Shown here: positions 42,119 to 52,654 of the stretch, in pieces | Position numbering within the stretch: the first letter of the stretch is position 1 | Layout: each line of letters opens with the position of its first letter | Assembly: GCF_020171315.1 (NCBI RefSeq) | Contig: NZ_JAIUZP010000010.1 | Location: 1 to 64,000 of the forward strand | Reading direction: 5' to 3' | DNA length: 64,000 bases | Origin: Pseudooceanicola nanhaiensis | GTDB taxonomy: Bacteria > Pseudomonadota > Alphaproteobacteria > Rhodobacterales > Rhodobacteraceae | Made by a program: the position numbers and the translations under genes | Notes under the pieces: model-generated | Told to the model about the DNA's origin: nothing | The model's input: the letters and a program-made list of their open reading frames with translations, nothing else | Databases searched by the model: none

Positions 42119-43594
42119 TCAGAGCGTGTCCTCGACATAGCGGGTCAGCACGGCGGCGGTGCCCTCGGACCAGAGCGCGGTCAGCGCATTGGCGAAGGCG
42201 GCGGCAAAGACCGGATCACTGCCCAGATCGCCGTAGATGTCGCGCATCTCAAGCCAGACCTGCGGACGTGTCTTGGCCTCCTGCGCCACCGGCTGCAGCC
42301 GGTCCCAGTTGGGATCGTTCGGCGCGATCTCGGCCCCGCTGTCGGAAACCCCGGCGCAGTAGCGGCACCAGAGCGCGCTTTCCAGCGCCAGCCCGGTGAT
42401 CTTGCCCTTCCGCTTCAGCGCATCCGCGATGGAGGGGATGATGAACTTGGGCTGGCGGTTGGACCCGTCGAGGCAGAGCCTGCGGATCGTGTCGCCGATC
42501 TTGGGGTTGGCGAAGCGCGAGGCGATCAGGTCGTAATAGGCCGAGGTATCCGTATCGGGCACCGGCGGCACGCCGGGGATGATCTCCTCCCGCTCGATCT
42601 TGTCGAGGAAGGCGCGGATCAGCGGATGTTCCATCGCCTCGTGGACGAAGTGGATGTCCATCAGCCCGCCCGGGTAGGCGATGACCGCATGGCCGCCGTT
42701 CAGGATGCGCAGCTTCATCAGTTCGTAGGGCGTCACGTCGGGGACGAACTGCACGCCGACCTGTTCCAGCGCCGGGCGGCCTGCGGGGAAATTGTCCTCC
42801 AGCACCCACTGGATGAAATTCTCGCAGAAGACCGGCCATTGATCGGCCACGCCGAACTCGTCCCGCGCGATGCCGCGTTCGCGGTCCGAGGTGGCGGGGG
42901 TGATCCGGTCCACCATGGCGTTGGGGAAGGCGACAGTCTCCGACACCCAGTCCGCAAGCGCCGGGTCCGAGAGCCGCGCCAGCCCGGTCAGCGTGCGTTT
43001 CGTCACCGACCCGTTGTGGGGGATGTTGTCGCAGCACATGATGGTGAAAGGCGCGTGCCCCGCGTCGCGCCGTGCCCGCAGCCCCTTGAGGAGCAGGCCG
43101 AAGACCGTCTTGGGCGCATCCGGTGCGGCGGCATCGGCCACGATGGCCGGATGCGTCGGGTCGAAGTTGTCGTCGCTGTCGAGAAAATAGCCGCCCTCGG
43201 TGATCGTCAGCGAGACGATGCGGATCGCGGGATCGGCCATCGTGGCGGTGAGCTGGTCGATGTCACCGGGGGCGATGTAGTCGATCATCGCGCCGGTGAC
43301 GCGGGCGGTGGACAGCGTCGCCTCCTGTTCCACCACGGTGGTCAGGTAGTCCTGCGCCTTGAGGATCTCACGCGCCTTGGCATCGCCTGGCATGACACCC
43401 GCACCGACGATGGCGAAGTCGCGGCCTTCTCCTTGGGTGAAGAGCCGGTCGAGGTAGACCGCCTGATGCGCCCGGTGGAAGTTGCCAACGCCGAAATGCA
43501 GGATGCCGGCGGTAAGGTCCTCGCGGGCGTAGCCCGGACGGGCGACCGCGGCGGGCAGGTCGGCGAGAGTGGAAAGGGAAAGCTCGGTTGCCAT
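42119..43594 (-). CDS. mtlK: Mannitol 2-dehydrogenase/polyol dehydrogenase
   Basis: A 491-residue NAD-dependent long-chain polyol dehydrogenase, oxidising mannitol to fructose and often arabitol to xylulose. NAD site: ILHFGVGNFHRAHQAVYLD; catalytic signature K-x4-N-x2-H in MKLRILNGGHAVIAY; TSDRERG and VCENFIQWVLED-like motifs follow the family. It is placed 56 bp after the ABC ATPase gene, as in the Rhodobacter smo operon. Confidence 0.93.
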   Translation of the reverse strand: MATELSLSTLADLPAAVARPGYAREDLTAGILHFGVGNFHRAHQAVYLDRLFTQGEGRDFAIVGAGVMPGDAKAREILKAQDYLTTVVEQEATLSTARVTGAMIDYIAPGDIDQLTATMADPAIRIVSLTITEGGYFLDSDDNFDPTHPAIVADAAAPDAPKTVFGLLLKGLRARRDAGHAPFTIMCCDNIPHNGSVTKRTLTGLARLSDPALADWVSETVAFPNAMVDRITPATSDRERGIARDEFGVADQWPVFCENFIQWVLEDNFPAGRPALEQVGVQFVPDVTPYELMKLRILNGGHAVIAYPGGLMDIHFVHEAMEHPLIRAFLDKIEREEIIPGVPPVPDTDTSAYYDLIASRFANPKIGDTIRRLCLDGSNRQPKFIIPSIADALKRKGKITGLALESALWCRYCAGVSDSGAEIAPNDPNWDRLQPVAQEAKTRPQVWLEMRDIYGDLGSDPVFAAAFANALTALWSEGTAAVLTRYVEDTL

Positions 43595-43650
43595 GGAATT
43601 GGTCCTTGGACGGGGTCTGTCGCGGGGGCGGGATCAGGGGCAGGCGCGCG

Positions 43651-44652
<1,002 letters not shown>

Positions 44653-44663
44653 GACAGGTGTCC

Positions 44664-45494
44664 TTATTTCACGGCGCCGAAGGTCAGGCCCCGGACCAGC
44701 TGTTTCTGGCTGAACCAGCCAAGGATCATGATCGGCGCGATGGCCATGGTGGAGGCGGCCGAGAGCTTGGCGTAGAAGAGCCCCTCTGGCGAGGAATAGG
44801 AGGCGATGAAGGCCGTCAGCGGCGCCGCCTTGGCGGCGGTCAGGTTCAGCGTCCAGAAGGCCTCGTTCCAGGCGAGGATGACGTTCAGTAGCAGGGTCGA
44901 GGCGATGCCCGGCACCGCCATCGGCGTCAGAACGTAGAGGATTTCCTCGCGCAGGCCCGCGCCGTCCATCCGGCTGGCCTCGAGGATCTCGCCGGGGATT
45001 TCCTTGAAGTAGGTGTAGAGCATCCAGACGATGATCGGCAGGTTGATCAGCATCAGCACGATGACAAGGCCGATGCGGGTGTCGAGCAGGCCGAGGTTGC
45101 GGAAGATCAGGTAGATCGGGATCAGCACGCCGACGGGCGGCAGCATCTTGGTGGAGAGCATCCACATCAGGATGTCGCGCGTCCGCTTGCCGGGCACGAA
45201 GGCCATGGCCCATGCGGCGGGCACGGCGATGATCACGCCCAGCAGGGTGGAGCCGACCGAGACCACGACCGAGTTCCAGAAATGCCGCCCGTAGTTGGAG
45301 CGCTCCTGCACGGTGGCGTAGTTTTCCAGCGTCCAGTCGAAGTTGAACCAGACCGGCGGATCGGCGATCGCGACGGCCTCGGTCTTGAAGGAGGTCAGCA
45401 CGGTCCAGAGGATCGGGAAGAAGAGCAGAAGCCCCACGGCCCAGGCCAGGACGGTCATCAGCGCCTTGCGGCGGGTCGAGCTGCGGCGGGACAT
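44664..45494 (-). CDS. smoG: Polyol ABC transporter permease (SmoG type)
   Basis: A 276-residue inner-membrane permease with six helices and the EAA loop [20 protein letters not shown]. The start at 45494 shares a base with the stop of the small ORF before it (TGATG), so its translation is probably coupled to that ORF. C-terminal part: [20 protein letters not shown], the typical end of MalG-type permeases. Confidence 0.93.
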   Translation of the reverse strand: MSRRSSTRRKALMTVLAWAVGLLLFFPILWTVLTSFKTEAVAIADPPVWFNFDWTLENYATVQERSNYGRHFWNSVVVSVGSTLLGVIIAVPAAWAMAFVPGKRTRDILMWMLSTKMLPPVGVLIPIYLIFRNLGLLDTRIGLVIVLMLINLPIIVWMLYTYFKEIPGEILEASRMDGAGLREEILYVLTPMAVPGIASTLLLNVILAWNEAFWTLNLTAAKAAPLTAFIASYSSPEGLFYAKLSAASTMAIAPIMILGWFSQKQLVRGLTFGAVK

Positions 45495-45775
45495 CAGCGG
45501 TCTCCCTCGATCAGCGAGAATTGGACGGGGGACGCCGCGGAACGGGGCCATGCCCCCGACTGGAGTGTCGATCGTGTTCCCGAATGCGCCGGGTCTTCCC
45601 CAGCAGTCGGCGCAGCGGCGCCCCCGTGGTGCCGGGCCTGTGCCCCTGCGGCGGCAGCCGTGCGGAGGAGGTCCGCAGGTCTGCCCAGCGTAGCCGACAG
45701 GAAGCCGATCCCGGCGATATGGATCGTCAGAGAGGTCATCGTCAGAGAAGTCATGGAAGGCGCCTGCATGATCAT
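45494..45775 (-). CDS. Small ORF coupled on both sides, between smoF and smoG
   Basis: A 93-residue frame filling the 277-bp gap between the two permease genes. Its ATG overlaps the smoF stop (ATGA at 45775-45772) and its TGA overlaps the smoG ATG (TGATG). This double coupling favours a translated gene. The sequence opens [33 protein letters not shown]: a five-residue duplication (encoded by a 15-bp direct repeat at 45725-45754), a weak hydrophobic stretch (about 17-30), then an Ala/His/Pro-rich tail with no recognisable domain. It may be a small subunit or a translated spacer. I do not recognise a family. Confidence 0.5.
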   Translation of the reverse strand: MIMQAPSMTSLTMTSLTIHIAGIGFLSATLGRPADLLRTAAAAGAQARHHGGAAAPTAGEDPAHSGTRSTLQSGAWPRSAASPVQFSLIEGDR

Positions 45776-46644
45776 GCGTCCAGGTTCTTGCCGATCATCC
45801 GCATCAGGAAGATCGCGACGATATTGGCCAGCACCACCGCGACGATGCCGCCCGCGGCCCCCCCGCCCACGTCGAACTGAAGCAGCGACTGCGCATAGAC
45901 GAGGTAGGTGATGTTGGTCGAGGCATAGCCCGGGCCGCCGTTGGTGGTGACGAGGATCTCGGCAAAGACCGAGAGCAGGAAGATCGTCTCGATCAGCACG
46001 ACGACGGTGGCGGCGCGGCTCAGGTGCGGCACGGTGATGTAGAAGAAGCGGGCAAGCGCGCCTGCGCCGTCCATCTCGGCCGCCTCGATCTGCTCGCGGT
46101 CGAGCGATTGCAGCGCGGTCAGCAGGATCAGCGTGGCGAAGGGCAGCCATGTCCAGCTGACCATCCAGATGATGGAGAAGAGCGGCGCACTGCCCAGCCA
46201 GTCATAGGGTTCAAGCCCGAGGGCCTGGAAGAGATAGGCGAAGAGGCCGTTCACGGGGTTCATGAACATGTTCTTCCACACCAGTGCCGAGACGGTCGGC
46301 ATGACGAAGAAGGGCGCGATCGTCAGGATGCGCACGATGCCCTGGCCCCAGAAGTCCTGATCCAGCAGCAGCGCCAGCAGCACCCCGCCCACGGTGGTGA
46401 TCAGGAGGACCCCGCCCACCAGCAGCAGCGTGTTCTTGAAGGCGGCGTAGAACGCCGGATCGGTCAGGAAATAGCGGTAGTTGTCGAGCCCGGTAAAGCT
46501 CTCCATCCCCGGCATCAGCAGGTTGTAACGCAGCAGCGAGAAGTAGATCGTCATGCCGAGCGGCACGAGCATCCAGCCCAGAAGCAGCAGGACTGCGGGC
46601 GAGATCATCAGGCGGGCTGCGGTTTTGGAATGGGCGGTCGCCAT
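45772..46644 (-). CDS. smoF: Polyol ABC transporter permease (SmoF type)
   Basis: A 290-residue inner-membrane permease with six helices and the EAA loop EAAEMDGAGALARFFYITVPHLS. The start at 46644 has AGGAGG seven bases upstream. With SmoG it forms the membrane channel of the polyol importer. The stop overlaps the following small ORF. Confidence 0.93.
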   Translation of the reverse strand: MATAHSKTAARLMISPAVLLLLGWMLVPLGMTIYFSLLRYNLLMPGMESFTGLDNYRYFLTDPAFYAAFKNTLLLVGGVLLITTVGGVLLALLLDQDFWGQGIVRILTIAPFFVMPTVSALVWKNMFMNPVNGLFAYLFQALGLEPYDWLGSAPLFSIIWMVSWTWLPFATLILLTALQSLDREQIEAAEMDGAGALARFFYITVPHLSRAATVVVLIETIFLLSVFAEILVTTNGGPGYASTNITYLVYAQSLLQFDVGGGAAGGIVAVVLANIVAIFLMRMIGKNLDA

Positions 46645-46728
46645 CGGGACCTCCTGCAAGGCGGGGAAGGACGGGGCCGGTCGCGCGCGGGCGGCCGGCC
46701 CCGGGTGTTTGAAAGGGACTAACGAAAT

Positions 46729-46769
46729 GCGGGGGCCCGGCTCACGGTGGAGTGGGTGCTGGCCCCCGC
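46729..46769 (-). promoter_or_regulatory. Stem-loop between smoE and smoF
   Basis: A 9-bp perfect stem GCGGGGGCC (46729-46737) / GGCCCCCGC (46761-46769) in the 135-bp gap after the binding-protein gene, with no T run. Such hairpins commonly protect the 3' end of the binding-protein message so it exceeds the permease message. That role is inferred. Confidence 0.55.
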
Positions 46770-46779
46770 AAGGCGGCGC

Positions 46780-48096
46780 TTACTTGATGTAACCGCTCTT
46801 GCGCATCTCACGCTCGGTCAGAGCCTGTGCGCTTTGCAGGGCCTGTTCGCCCGACACGGTCCCGGCGAGGGCCGCCGAGAATTGCTGACCCACCGCGGTG
46901 CCGATGCCCTGGAATTCGGGGATCGAGACGAATTGTGCACCGGTGTAGGGGATTTCCTTGACCGAGGGCGCCGAGGTGTCGACCGCGTTGATCGAGTTCA
47001 GCGTCATTTCCGCGAAGGGCGCGGCGGCCTGGTAATCGCTGTTTTCATAGAGCGAGGTGCGGGTGCCGGGAGGCGCTGCGCGCCAGCCTTCTTCCTCGGC
47101 CACGATTTCGGTGTAGTGCTTGGAGGTCGCCCAGGCCACGAAAGCCTTGGCCGCCTCTTCGTTCTTGGTGCCCGCGGGCACGGCCAGGTTCCACGACCAC
47201 AGCCAGTGGCCGCGGTTGTCCATGCCGTCCTTGGCCGGGAACTGGGCAAAGCCCACGCTGTCGGCGACGGTCGAATCTTTCGGATCGGTCACGAAGGAGG
47301 CCGCCACGGTGGCGTCGATCCACATGCCGCACTTGCCCTGCTGGAACAGCGCGAGGTTCTCGTTGAAGCCATTCGAGGAGGCACCCGGCGGGCCGTAGTT
47401 GGTCATCAGGTCGAGGTAGTCGGTCAGGGCCGCGGTCCATTCCGGGCCGGTGAACTCGGGCTTCCAGTCCATGTCGAACCAGCGTGCGCCGTAGGAGTTC
47501 GCCATGGCGGAGATGAAGGCCATGTTCTCGCCCCAGCCCGCCTTGCCGCGCAGGCAGATGCCGTAGACGCCCGCGTCCTTGTCGGTCATCGCCTCGGCGG
47601 CGGCCTTGATCTCGGCCCAGGTCGAGGCGTCGGAGATCGTCACGCCGGCCTTCTCGACAAGGTCCTTGCGGTACATGACCATGGCGCTTTCGCCATAGAA
47701 GGGCGCGGCGTAGAGCGTGCCGTCGACCGAGAGGCCGCCTGCGATGGCGGGCAGCAGGTCATTCGCGTCGTAGTCGTCGCCCATGTCGGTCAGGGGGACG
47801 AGCCAGCCCTGCTTGGCCCAGATCGGCACTTCGTAGTTGCCGATGGTCATGACGTCGTACTGGCCGCCCTTGGTGGCGATGTCGGTGGTGACACGCTGGC
47901 GCAGGACGTTCTCTTCAAGGGTCACCCACTCCAGTTCGATATCCGGATGGGACGCGGTGAAGTCCTCGGTCAGGCCCTGCATGCGGATCATGTCGCCGTT
48001 GTTCACGGTGGCGATGGTGAGCGTCTCGGCATGGGCCGCCGCGGCGAGGGCGCAGGTGGCAGTGGCGCCCAGAAGGGCGCGGGTCAGCTTGTTCAT
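46780..48096 (-). CDS. smoE: Polyol ABC transporter substrate-binding protein
   Basis: A 438-residue periplasmic protein of the MalE/CUT1 class. Signal peptide MNKLTRALLGATATCALAAAAHA (cleavage before ETLTIATVNNGD). Motifs: DIATKGGQYDVMTIGNYEVP, YGICLRGKAGWGENM, and the solvent-exposed C-terminus TEREMRKSGYIK. The start at 48096 follows GGGAGGAG. First gene of the operon; the long upstream gap carries its promoter. Confidence 0.94.
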   Translation of the reverse strand: MNKLTRALLGATATCALAAAAHAETLTIATVNNGDMIRMQGLTEDFTASHPDIELEWVTLEENVLRQRVTTDIATKGGQYDVMTIGNYEVPIWAKQGWLVPLTDMGDDYDANDLLPAIAGGLSVDGTLYAAPFYGESAMVMYRKDLVEKAGVTISDASTWAEIKAAAEAMTDKDAGVYGICLRGKAGWGENMAFISAMANSYGARWFDMDWKPEFTGPEWTAALTDYLDLMTNYGPPGASSNGFNENLALFQQGKCGMWIDATVAASFVTDPKDSTVADSVGFAQFPAKDGMDNRGHWLWSWNLAVPAGTKNEEAAKAFVAWATSKHYTEIVAEEEGWRAAPPGTRTSLYENSDYQAAAPFAEMTLNSINAVDTSAPSVKEIPYTGAQFVSIPEFQGIGTAVGQQFSAALAGTVSGEQALQSAQALTEREMRKSGYIK

Positions 48097-48485
48097 GGAA
48101 CTCCTCCCGAAGTATTTGAGCAATGGCTAATTGCTTGGGCAAATGTTCACATTGAGCTGTGCCAAGTCAACAGCCAAGCGCCTAGCCGCAGTGCAGAACT
48201 GCAGATGTATCTTTTTAAGGGATTGATTAATCGTTGTTTAATTGCCGTGTCGCAGCCGGGGTTGCGCCGCGGCGCAGCGTCGGCGGCTGGTGTCGCGACC
48301 GGGGGAATTGCCGGAAATCGGGGGATTTCGCGGGGGATTGGCGGTGGTTTTCGCGCCGCGCCGCAGCAACCCGGCGGGCCTGCGGGTTGTTGACTGGCGA
48401 ATCAATGCGTGCGGATCGGGCCAGAACCGTCAGGCCTGAAGGGTGGGGGTGCCCGCCGCAGTCCTGCAGTCTCAGGCCAGAAGGC
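48097..48485. promoter_or_regulatory. Control region of the polyol operon
   Basis: A 389-bp gap without a supported gene, lying between the start of smoE and the end of the SorC-type regulator. It contains an AT-rich block (48120-48245) and an imperfect palindrome AATTGCTTGGGCAAAT at 48129-48144, about 33-48 bp upstream of smoE, a plausible site for the SorC-family regulator. Assignment is inference. Confidence 0.45.
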
Positions 48486-49439
48486 TCAGGCCAGCAGGGC
48501 GGTGGCCGTCTCCTCGTCGGTGACGAGCCCGTTGAGCAGACCGCCCTCCAGCGCGCCGCGGATCGCGGGCAGCTTGCCCGCGCCGCCTGCCACGCCGAGG
48601 ATCTGGCGCCCCTCGGCCCCGCCCGCCCAGAGATCGGCGGCCGAGACGCGGTCGTTCATCAGGCCCGCGATCACCTTGCCCTGCGCATCAAAGGCCCAGC
48701 CGAGGATCTCGCCCACGGCCCCGGCGGCGCGCAACTCGTCCAGCTCGGCCCGGGTGATGAACCCGTCCAGCAGCAGCGGCGCGGCGGCGTCCATCTGGCC
48801 CACGCCGACCACGGCAAGATCGGCCCGCGCGGCAAGGTCGCGGGCGGCGGCGATGGTCTTCTGGGTCAAGAGCATGTCGCGTTCCTCGGCGCTGGCCGCG
48901 ATGACGGGCATGGGCAGCGGATAGGTCGGCGCGGTCACCTTGTCGGAGATCGAGAAGAGCACGTTGTAGAAGGCGGTGGAGCCGTCGGGCGCGATGTTCC
49001 CGGTGAGCGAGACGATCCGGTGCTGCGGGCAGTCGATCCGGGGCAGGGCCTCGATCGCCGCACGCAGGGTGCGCCCGGTCCCCAGACCCATGACGCCGGC
49101 CTCGGGCCGCAGGAGCCAGCGTTCGATCACATCCGCCGTGGCATGGGCCACCGGCAGCGAGGCGTCGCTGCCCGGCAGGCTGGGCACCACCTCGCAGAGC
49201 GAGAGGCCGAAGCGTTCGCTGAGGGCTGCGGCCAGCGACATGCACTGCCCGATGGGATGGTCGATCCGCACCTTCACGAGGCCCGAGGACATGGCGAGCG
49301 AGACCATCCGCTGCGCCGACTGGCGCGAGACGCCGAGGATGCCCGCGACCTCGTCCTGCGTCTTGCCCGCGATGTAGTAGAGCCACGCCGCCCGCGCCGC
49401 ATCGTCAAGCCGCTTGGTGGCGCGGTCGGGCATGTCCAT
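48486..49439 (-). CDS. SorC/DeoR-type sugar-binding transcriptional regulator
   Basis: A 317-residue regulator. The N-terminal helix-turn-helix (about 14-50) reads AAWLYYIAGKTQDEVAGILGVSRQSAQRMV; the rest is a sugar-phosphate-binding isomerase-like domain (VMGLGTGRTLRAAIE, AVVGVGQMDAAAPLL, VAGGAGKLPAIRGAL), as in SorC and DeoR-like activators of polyol operons. The start at 49439 has GGAGG seven bases upstream. It is placed between the polyol operon and a divergent fructokinase and likely controls both. Confidence 0.9.
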   Translation of the reverse strand: MDMPDRATKRLDDAARAAWLYYIAGKTQDEVAGILGVSRQSAQRMVSLAMSSGLVKVRIDHPIGQCMSLAAALSERFGLSLCEVVPSLPGSDASLPVAHATADVIERWLLRPEAGVMGLGTGRTLRAAIEALPRIDCPQHRIVSLTGNIAPDGSTAFYNVLFSISDKVTAPTYPLPMPVIAASAEERDMLLTQKTIAAARDLAARADLAVVGVGQMDAAAPLLLDGFITRAELDELRAAGAVGEILGWAFDAQGKVIAGLMNDRVSAADLWAGGAEGRQILGVAGGAGKLPAIRGALEGGLLNGLVTDEETATALLA

Positions 49440-49630
49440 GGTCGTCCTCCTGCTGGGCGCAGGAAACCCCGCGGCGGCGCCCAATGTCCCCGCGCAGGGC
49501 CGACCCTGTCAAGGCTGTGGGCGGCATGGCTGCTGCGCGTGACGTGCAGAAATCTTCTGGACAGCGCGGCGGAGAAGCCTTTATGCGCGCGGCCAAACGG
49601 ACGATAGCGCAAACATCGAGGGAGGGGCCC

Positions 49631-50551
49631 ATGATCCTCTGCGCAGGCGAGGCATTGATCGACATGATTCCGGCGGAAACCACCGGCGGGGAAACGGGTT
49701 ACGTGCCCCGGGCGGGGGGCGCGGTCTACAACACCGCGGTCGCCCTGGGCCGGTTGGGGGCGCAGGTCTCGCTGGCGACGGGGCTCTCCACCGATGCCTT
49801 CGGGGCCCTGCTGGAAGAGGTCGCCGCCGCTTCCGGCGTGGATTGCGCACCCTCTCCGCGGGTGAACCGGCCCACGACACTGGCCATGGTCACGCTGACC
49901 GGCGGGCAGGCCAGCTATGCCTTCTACATGCGCGGCACGGCGATGAACGATCTGACCGGGGCAGAGCTGACAGCGCCCGAACCGCTGCCCGAGATGGCGG
50001 TCTTCGGGGGCATCTCGCTGATGGCGGAGCCCTGCGGCGCGGCCTTCGAGGCGCTCTGCCTCTCGCTGGCGGCCAAGGACGTACCGATCTTCCTCGATCC
50101 CAACATCCGTCCCGGTTTCATCGCGGACGAGGCCGCCTACCGCGCCCGGCTGGCGCGGATGATGGCGGTGGCGGATATCGTGAAGCTGTCGGATGAAGAC
50201 CTGCTCTGGCTGGCCGGTCCCGGGGCGGCGCCTGCGGATATCCTCGCGCAGGGGCCTGCCGTGCTCTGCCTGACCCGGGGTGCGGAGGGGGCCGAGGCCG
50301 TGACCGCGCGCGGCAGGCTGCATGTGCCCGCCCGGGCGGTGATCGTGGCCGACACCGTGGGCGCGGGCGACACCTTCAACGCGGGCGTGCTGGCGAGTCT
50401 TCAGGCGCAAGGCCTGCGCGGGCGCGATGCGGTGCGCGGCGCATCCGACGCGGCGCTGGAGGCGGCGCTGAGCCTGGGGATCGCGGCGGCCTCGGTCACC
50501 GTCTCGCGGGCGGGGGCGAACCCGCCGTGGCGGAGCGAACTGCCCGCCTGA
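49631..50551 (+). CDS. frk: PfkB-family fructokinase
   Basis: A 306-residue ribokinase-fold kinase. N-terminal MILCAGEALIDMIP, the GGAVYNTAVALGRLG motif, and the C-terminal catalytic loop DTVGAGDTFNAGVLA with the base aspartate. Fructose made from mannitol by the dehydrogenase is its likely substrate. The start at 49631 follows GGGAGGGG. It is divergent from the regulator, 191 bp between starts. Confidence 0.9.
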   Translation: MILCAGEALIDMIPAETTGGETGYVPRAGGAVYNTAVALGRLGAQVSLATGLSTDAFGALLEEVAAASGVDCAPSPRVNRPTTLAMVTLTGGQASYAFYMRGTAMNDLTGAELTAPEPLPEMAVFGGISLMAEPCGAAFEALCLSLAAKDVPIFLDPNIRPGFIADEAAYRARLARMMAVADIVKLSDEDLLWLAGPGAAPADILAQGPAVLCLTRGAEGAEAVTARGRLHVPARAVIVADTVGAGDTFNAGVLASLQAQGLRGRDAVRGASDAALEAALSLGIAAASVTVSRAGANPPWRSELPA

Positions 50552-50578
50552 TCGGGGGCTGCACGCGCGGGGGACGAG

Positions 50579-50792
50579 CAAGAATTTTCGAAAATTCTTG
50601 CCAAAATTCTTCGAAGAATTTTGGGTGCCCGACCGGGAGCGGGCGCCGTGAGGCGCGCGGGGACCGGAAAATGCGCATTTTCCGGACCGGATTTTTCGAA
50701 AAATCCGGGGTGGGGCGCTGCCCCCTTGGCCCCTGTGGGGCCAATTCCCCCGGAGTATTTCGGGAAAGATGAAGGGGGGCGGTGTGCCCCCC
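50579..50792 (-). repeat. Mosaic palindromic intergenic module, copy B (inverted)
   Basis: Reading the minus strand this has the same parts in the same order as copy A: a GGGGGGC/GCCCCCC end (50774-50792), the CTTCATCTTTCCCGAAATACTC stretch, an inverted GGGGCC, a GGATTTTTCGAAAAATCC palindrome (within 50687-50708), the identical 22-bp palindrome with core GGAAAATGCGCATTTTCC (50664-50685), an AAAATTCTTCGAAGAATTTT palindrome (50603-50622) and AAGAATTTTCGAAAATTCTT (within 50579-50600). It fills the gap between the fructokinase and the convergent acyl-CoA ligase gene. Confidence 0.9.
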
Positions 50793-50812
50793 TTTCACTG
50801 TCTGCTGACGGG

Positions 50813-52441
50813 TCAGAGCTCCTTGGCGAGCTTGCGAAGTTCGAACTTCTGGATCTTGCCGGTGGAGGTCTTGGGCAGCTCGGCAAAGACCACCTTCTTG
50901 GGCGTCTTGAAGCCGGCAAGGCGCGCGCGGGCGAAGGCGATCAGCTCCTCTTCACCTGCCGAATGGCCGTCCTTCATCTCGACGAAGGCGCAGGGCACTT
51001 CGCCCCATTTCTCGTCCGGCTTGGCCACCACGGCGCAGAGCATCACGTCGGGGTGGCCCATGAGCACGCCCTCGACCTCGACCGAGGAGATGTTCTCGCC
51101 GCCCGAGATGATGATGTCCTTGGCCCGGTCGGAGATCTGGATCCAGCTGTCGTCATGCTGCACGGCGATGTCGCCGGAGTGGAAATAGCCGCCCTTGAAG
51201 GCCTCGCGCGTGGCGCGCGGGTTCTTGAGGTAGCCCTTCATCACGCCGTTGCCGCGCATCATGATCTCGCCCGCCGTGGCGCCATCGCGGGGCACCGGGG
51301 CCAGCCCCTCGTCCATCACGACGACGTTCTCGCAGCCGGGCATGGGCACGCCCTGCCGGGCCTTGACCGCGGCGCGGGCCTCGCCTTCGAGGCCGGACCA
51401 GCGGCTCTCGTCCCAGTAGCATTCCGTGGCCGGGCCATAGGTCTCGGTCAGGCCATAGACCTGCGTGACGTTGAAGCCCATGGGCTCGATCGCGGCCAGC
51501 GTGGCAGGGGCGGGCGGGGCCCCGGCGGTGAAGACCTCGACCACGTGGTCGAAGTCGCGCTTCTGGTCTTCGGGCGCATTCACCAGCAGGTTCAGCACGA
51601 TGGGCGCGCCGCCGAAATGGGTCGCCTTCTCATCCGCGATGGCATCGAAGATCGCCTTGGGCGTGATGTCGCGGCAGCAGATCTCGGTCCCGCCCAGAAG
51701 CGGCATCATCCAGGTGTGGCACCAGCCGTTGCAGTGGAAGAGCGGCACGATCGTCAGGTAGCGCGGATGCAGGACCATCCGCCACGAGATCACCTGCCCC
51801 ATGGCGTTCAGATAGGCCCCGCGGTGGTGGTAGACCACGCCCTTGGGCCGCCCGGTGGTGCCGGAGGTGTAGTTGAGCGCGATGCTCTCCCACTCGTCCT
51901 CGGGCATGATCCAGTCGAAATCGGGATCGCCGGTGTCGAGGAAGGCCTCGTATTCCATGTAATCGCCATAGGCGTTCACGCCGGCATGGGGATCGGCCAC
52001 CTCGATCACGAGGGGCGGCTCGTTCTCCATGTCCTCCATCGCGGCCACCAGCACCGGGATGAACTGCGGATCGCAGAGCACGACCTTGGTGTCGGCATGG
52101 TCGAGGATATAGGACAGCGTGTCCGCCTCGAGCCGGGTGTTGATCGTGTTCAGCACCGCGCCACAGGCGGGCACGCCGAAATGCGCCTCGGCCTGGGCCG
52201 GGATGTTGGGCAGCAGGGTCGAGACCACGTCGCCCGGCTCGACCCCCGCCTTCGCAAGTGCCGAGGCCAGCCGCGTGACGCGGGCGTGGTATTCGGCATA
52301 GGTCTTGCGGTGCGGGCCATAGACGACCGCCATGTGGTTCGGCCAGATCTCCCGCGCGCGGATCAGCCAGGAAAGCGGGGTCAGGGGTACGTGGTTCGCC
52401 TGTGTCCGCTCGAGTCCCGTCTCGTCCTTCAGCCAGCCCAT
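50813..52441 (-). CDS. Acyl-CoA synthetase (AMP-forming)
   Basis: A 542-residue acyl-adenylate ligase. P-loop YTSGTTGRPKGVVYHHRG, aromatic motif YGLTETYGPAT, hinge and C-terminal ISDRAKDIIISGGENISS, and the catalytic lysine in LPKTSTGKIQKF. The length and N-terminal opening (MGWLKDETGLERTQANHVPLTPLSWLIRA) are like medium-chain or methylmercaptopropionate-CoA ligases (DmdB group) of roseobacters, but substrate cannot be decided by eye. The start at 52441 has GGAGGAGG upstream. Confidence 0.92.
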   Translation of the reverse strand: MGWLKDETGLERTQANHVPLTPLSWLIRAREIWPNHMAVVYGPHRKTYAEYHARVTRLASALAKAGVEPGDVVSTLLPNIPAQAEAHFGVPACGAVLNTINTRLEADTLSYILDHADTKVVLCDPQFIPVLVAAMEDMENEPPLVIEVADPHAGVNAYGDYMEYEAFLDTGDPDFDWIMPEDEWESIALNYTSGTTGRPKGVVYHHRGAYLNAMGQVISWRMVLHPRYLTIVPLFHCNGWCHTWMMPLLGGTEICCRDITPKAIFDAIADEKATHFGGAPIVLNLLVNAPEDQKRDFDHVVEVFTAGAPPAPATLAAIEPMGFNVTQVYGLTETYGPATECYWDESRWSGLEGEARAAVKARQGVPMPGCENVVVMDEGLAPVPRDGATAGEIMMRGNGVMKGYLKNPRATREAFKGGYFHSGDIAVQHDDSWIQISDRAKDIIISGGENISSVEVEGVLMGHPDVMLCAVVAKPDEKWGEVPCAFVEMKDGHSAGEEELIAFARARLAGFKTPKKVVFAELPKTSTGKIQKFELRKLAKEL

Positions 52442-52654
52442 GGGCGCCTCCTCCTTTGTTCCTCGGGGGCAACGGTATGCCGCCGCGCGGCATGCCACAA
52501 GAGCCAGCCTGCCGCAGGGACGCGGCGTTTCGCGCAGGGGTTTTCCGTGGCAGGGCAGGGGGCTGGATCGGGTTGGAAAAGGGGGGGCAGGCGGCTGGTA
52601 CAAGCCACCACGGGACCTCTGGATCGGGCGCGGGCGATCGGCTAGCGTCCGCCC

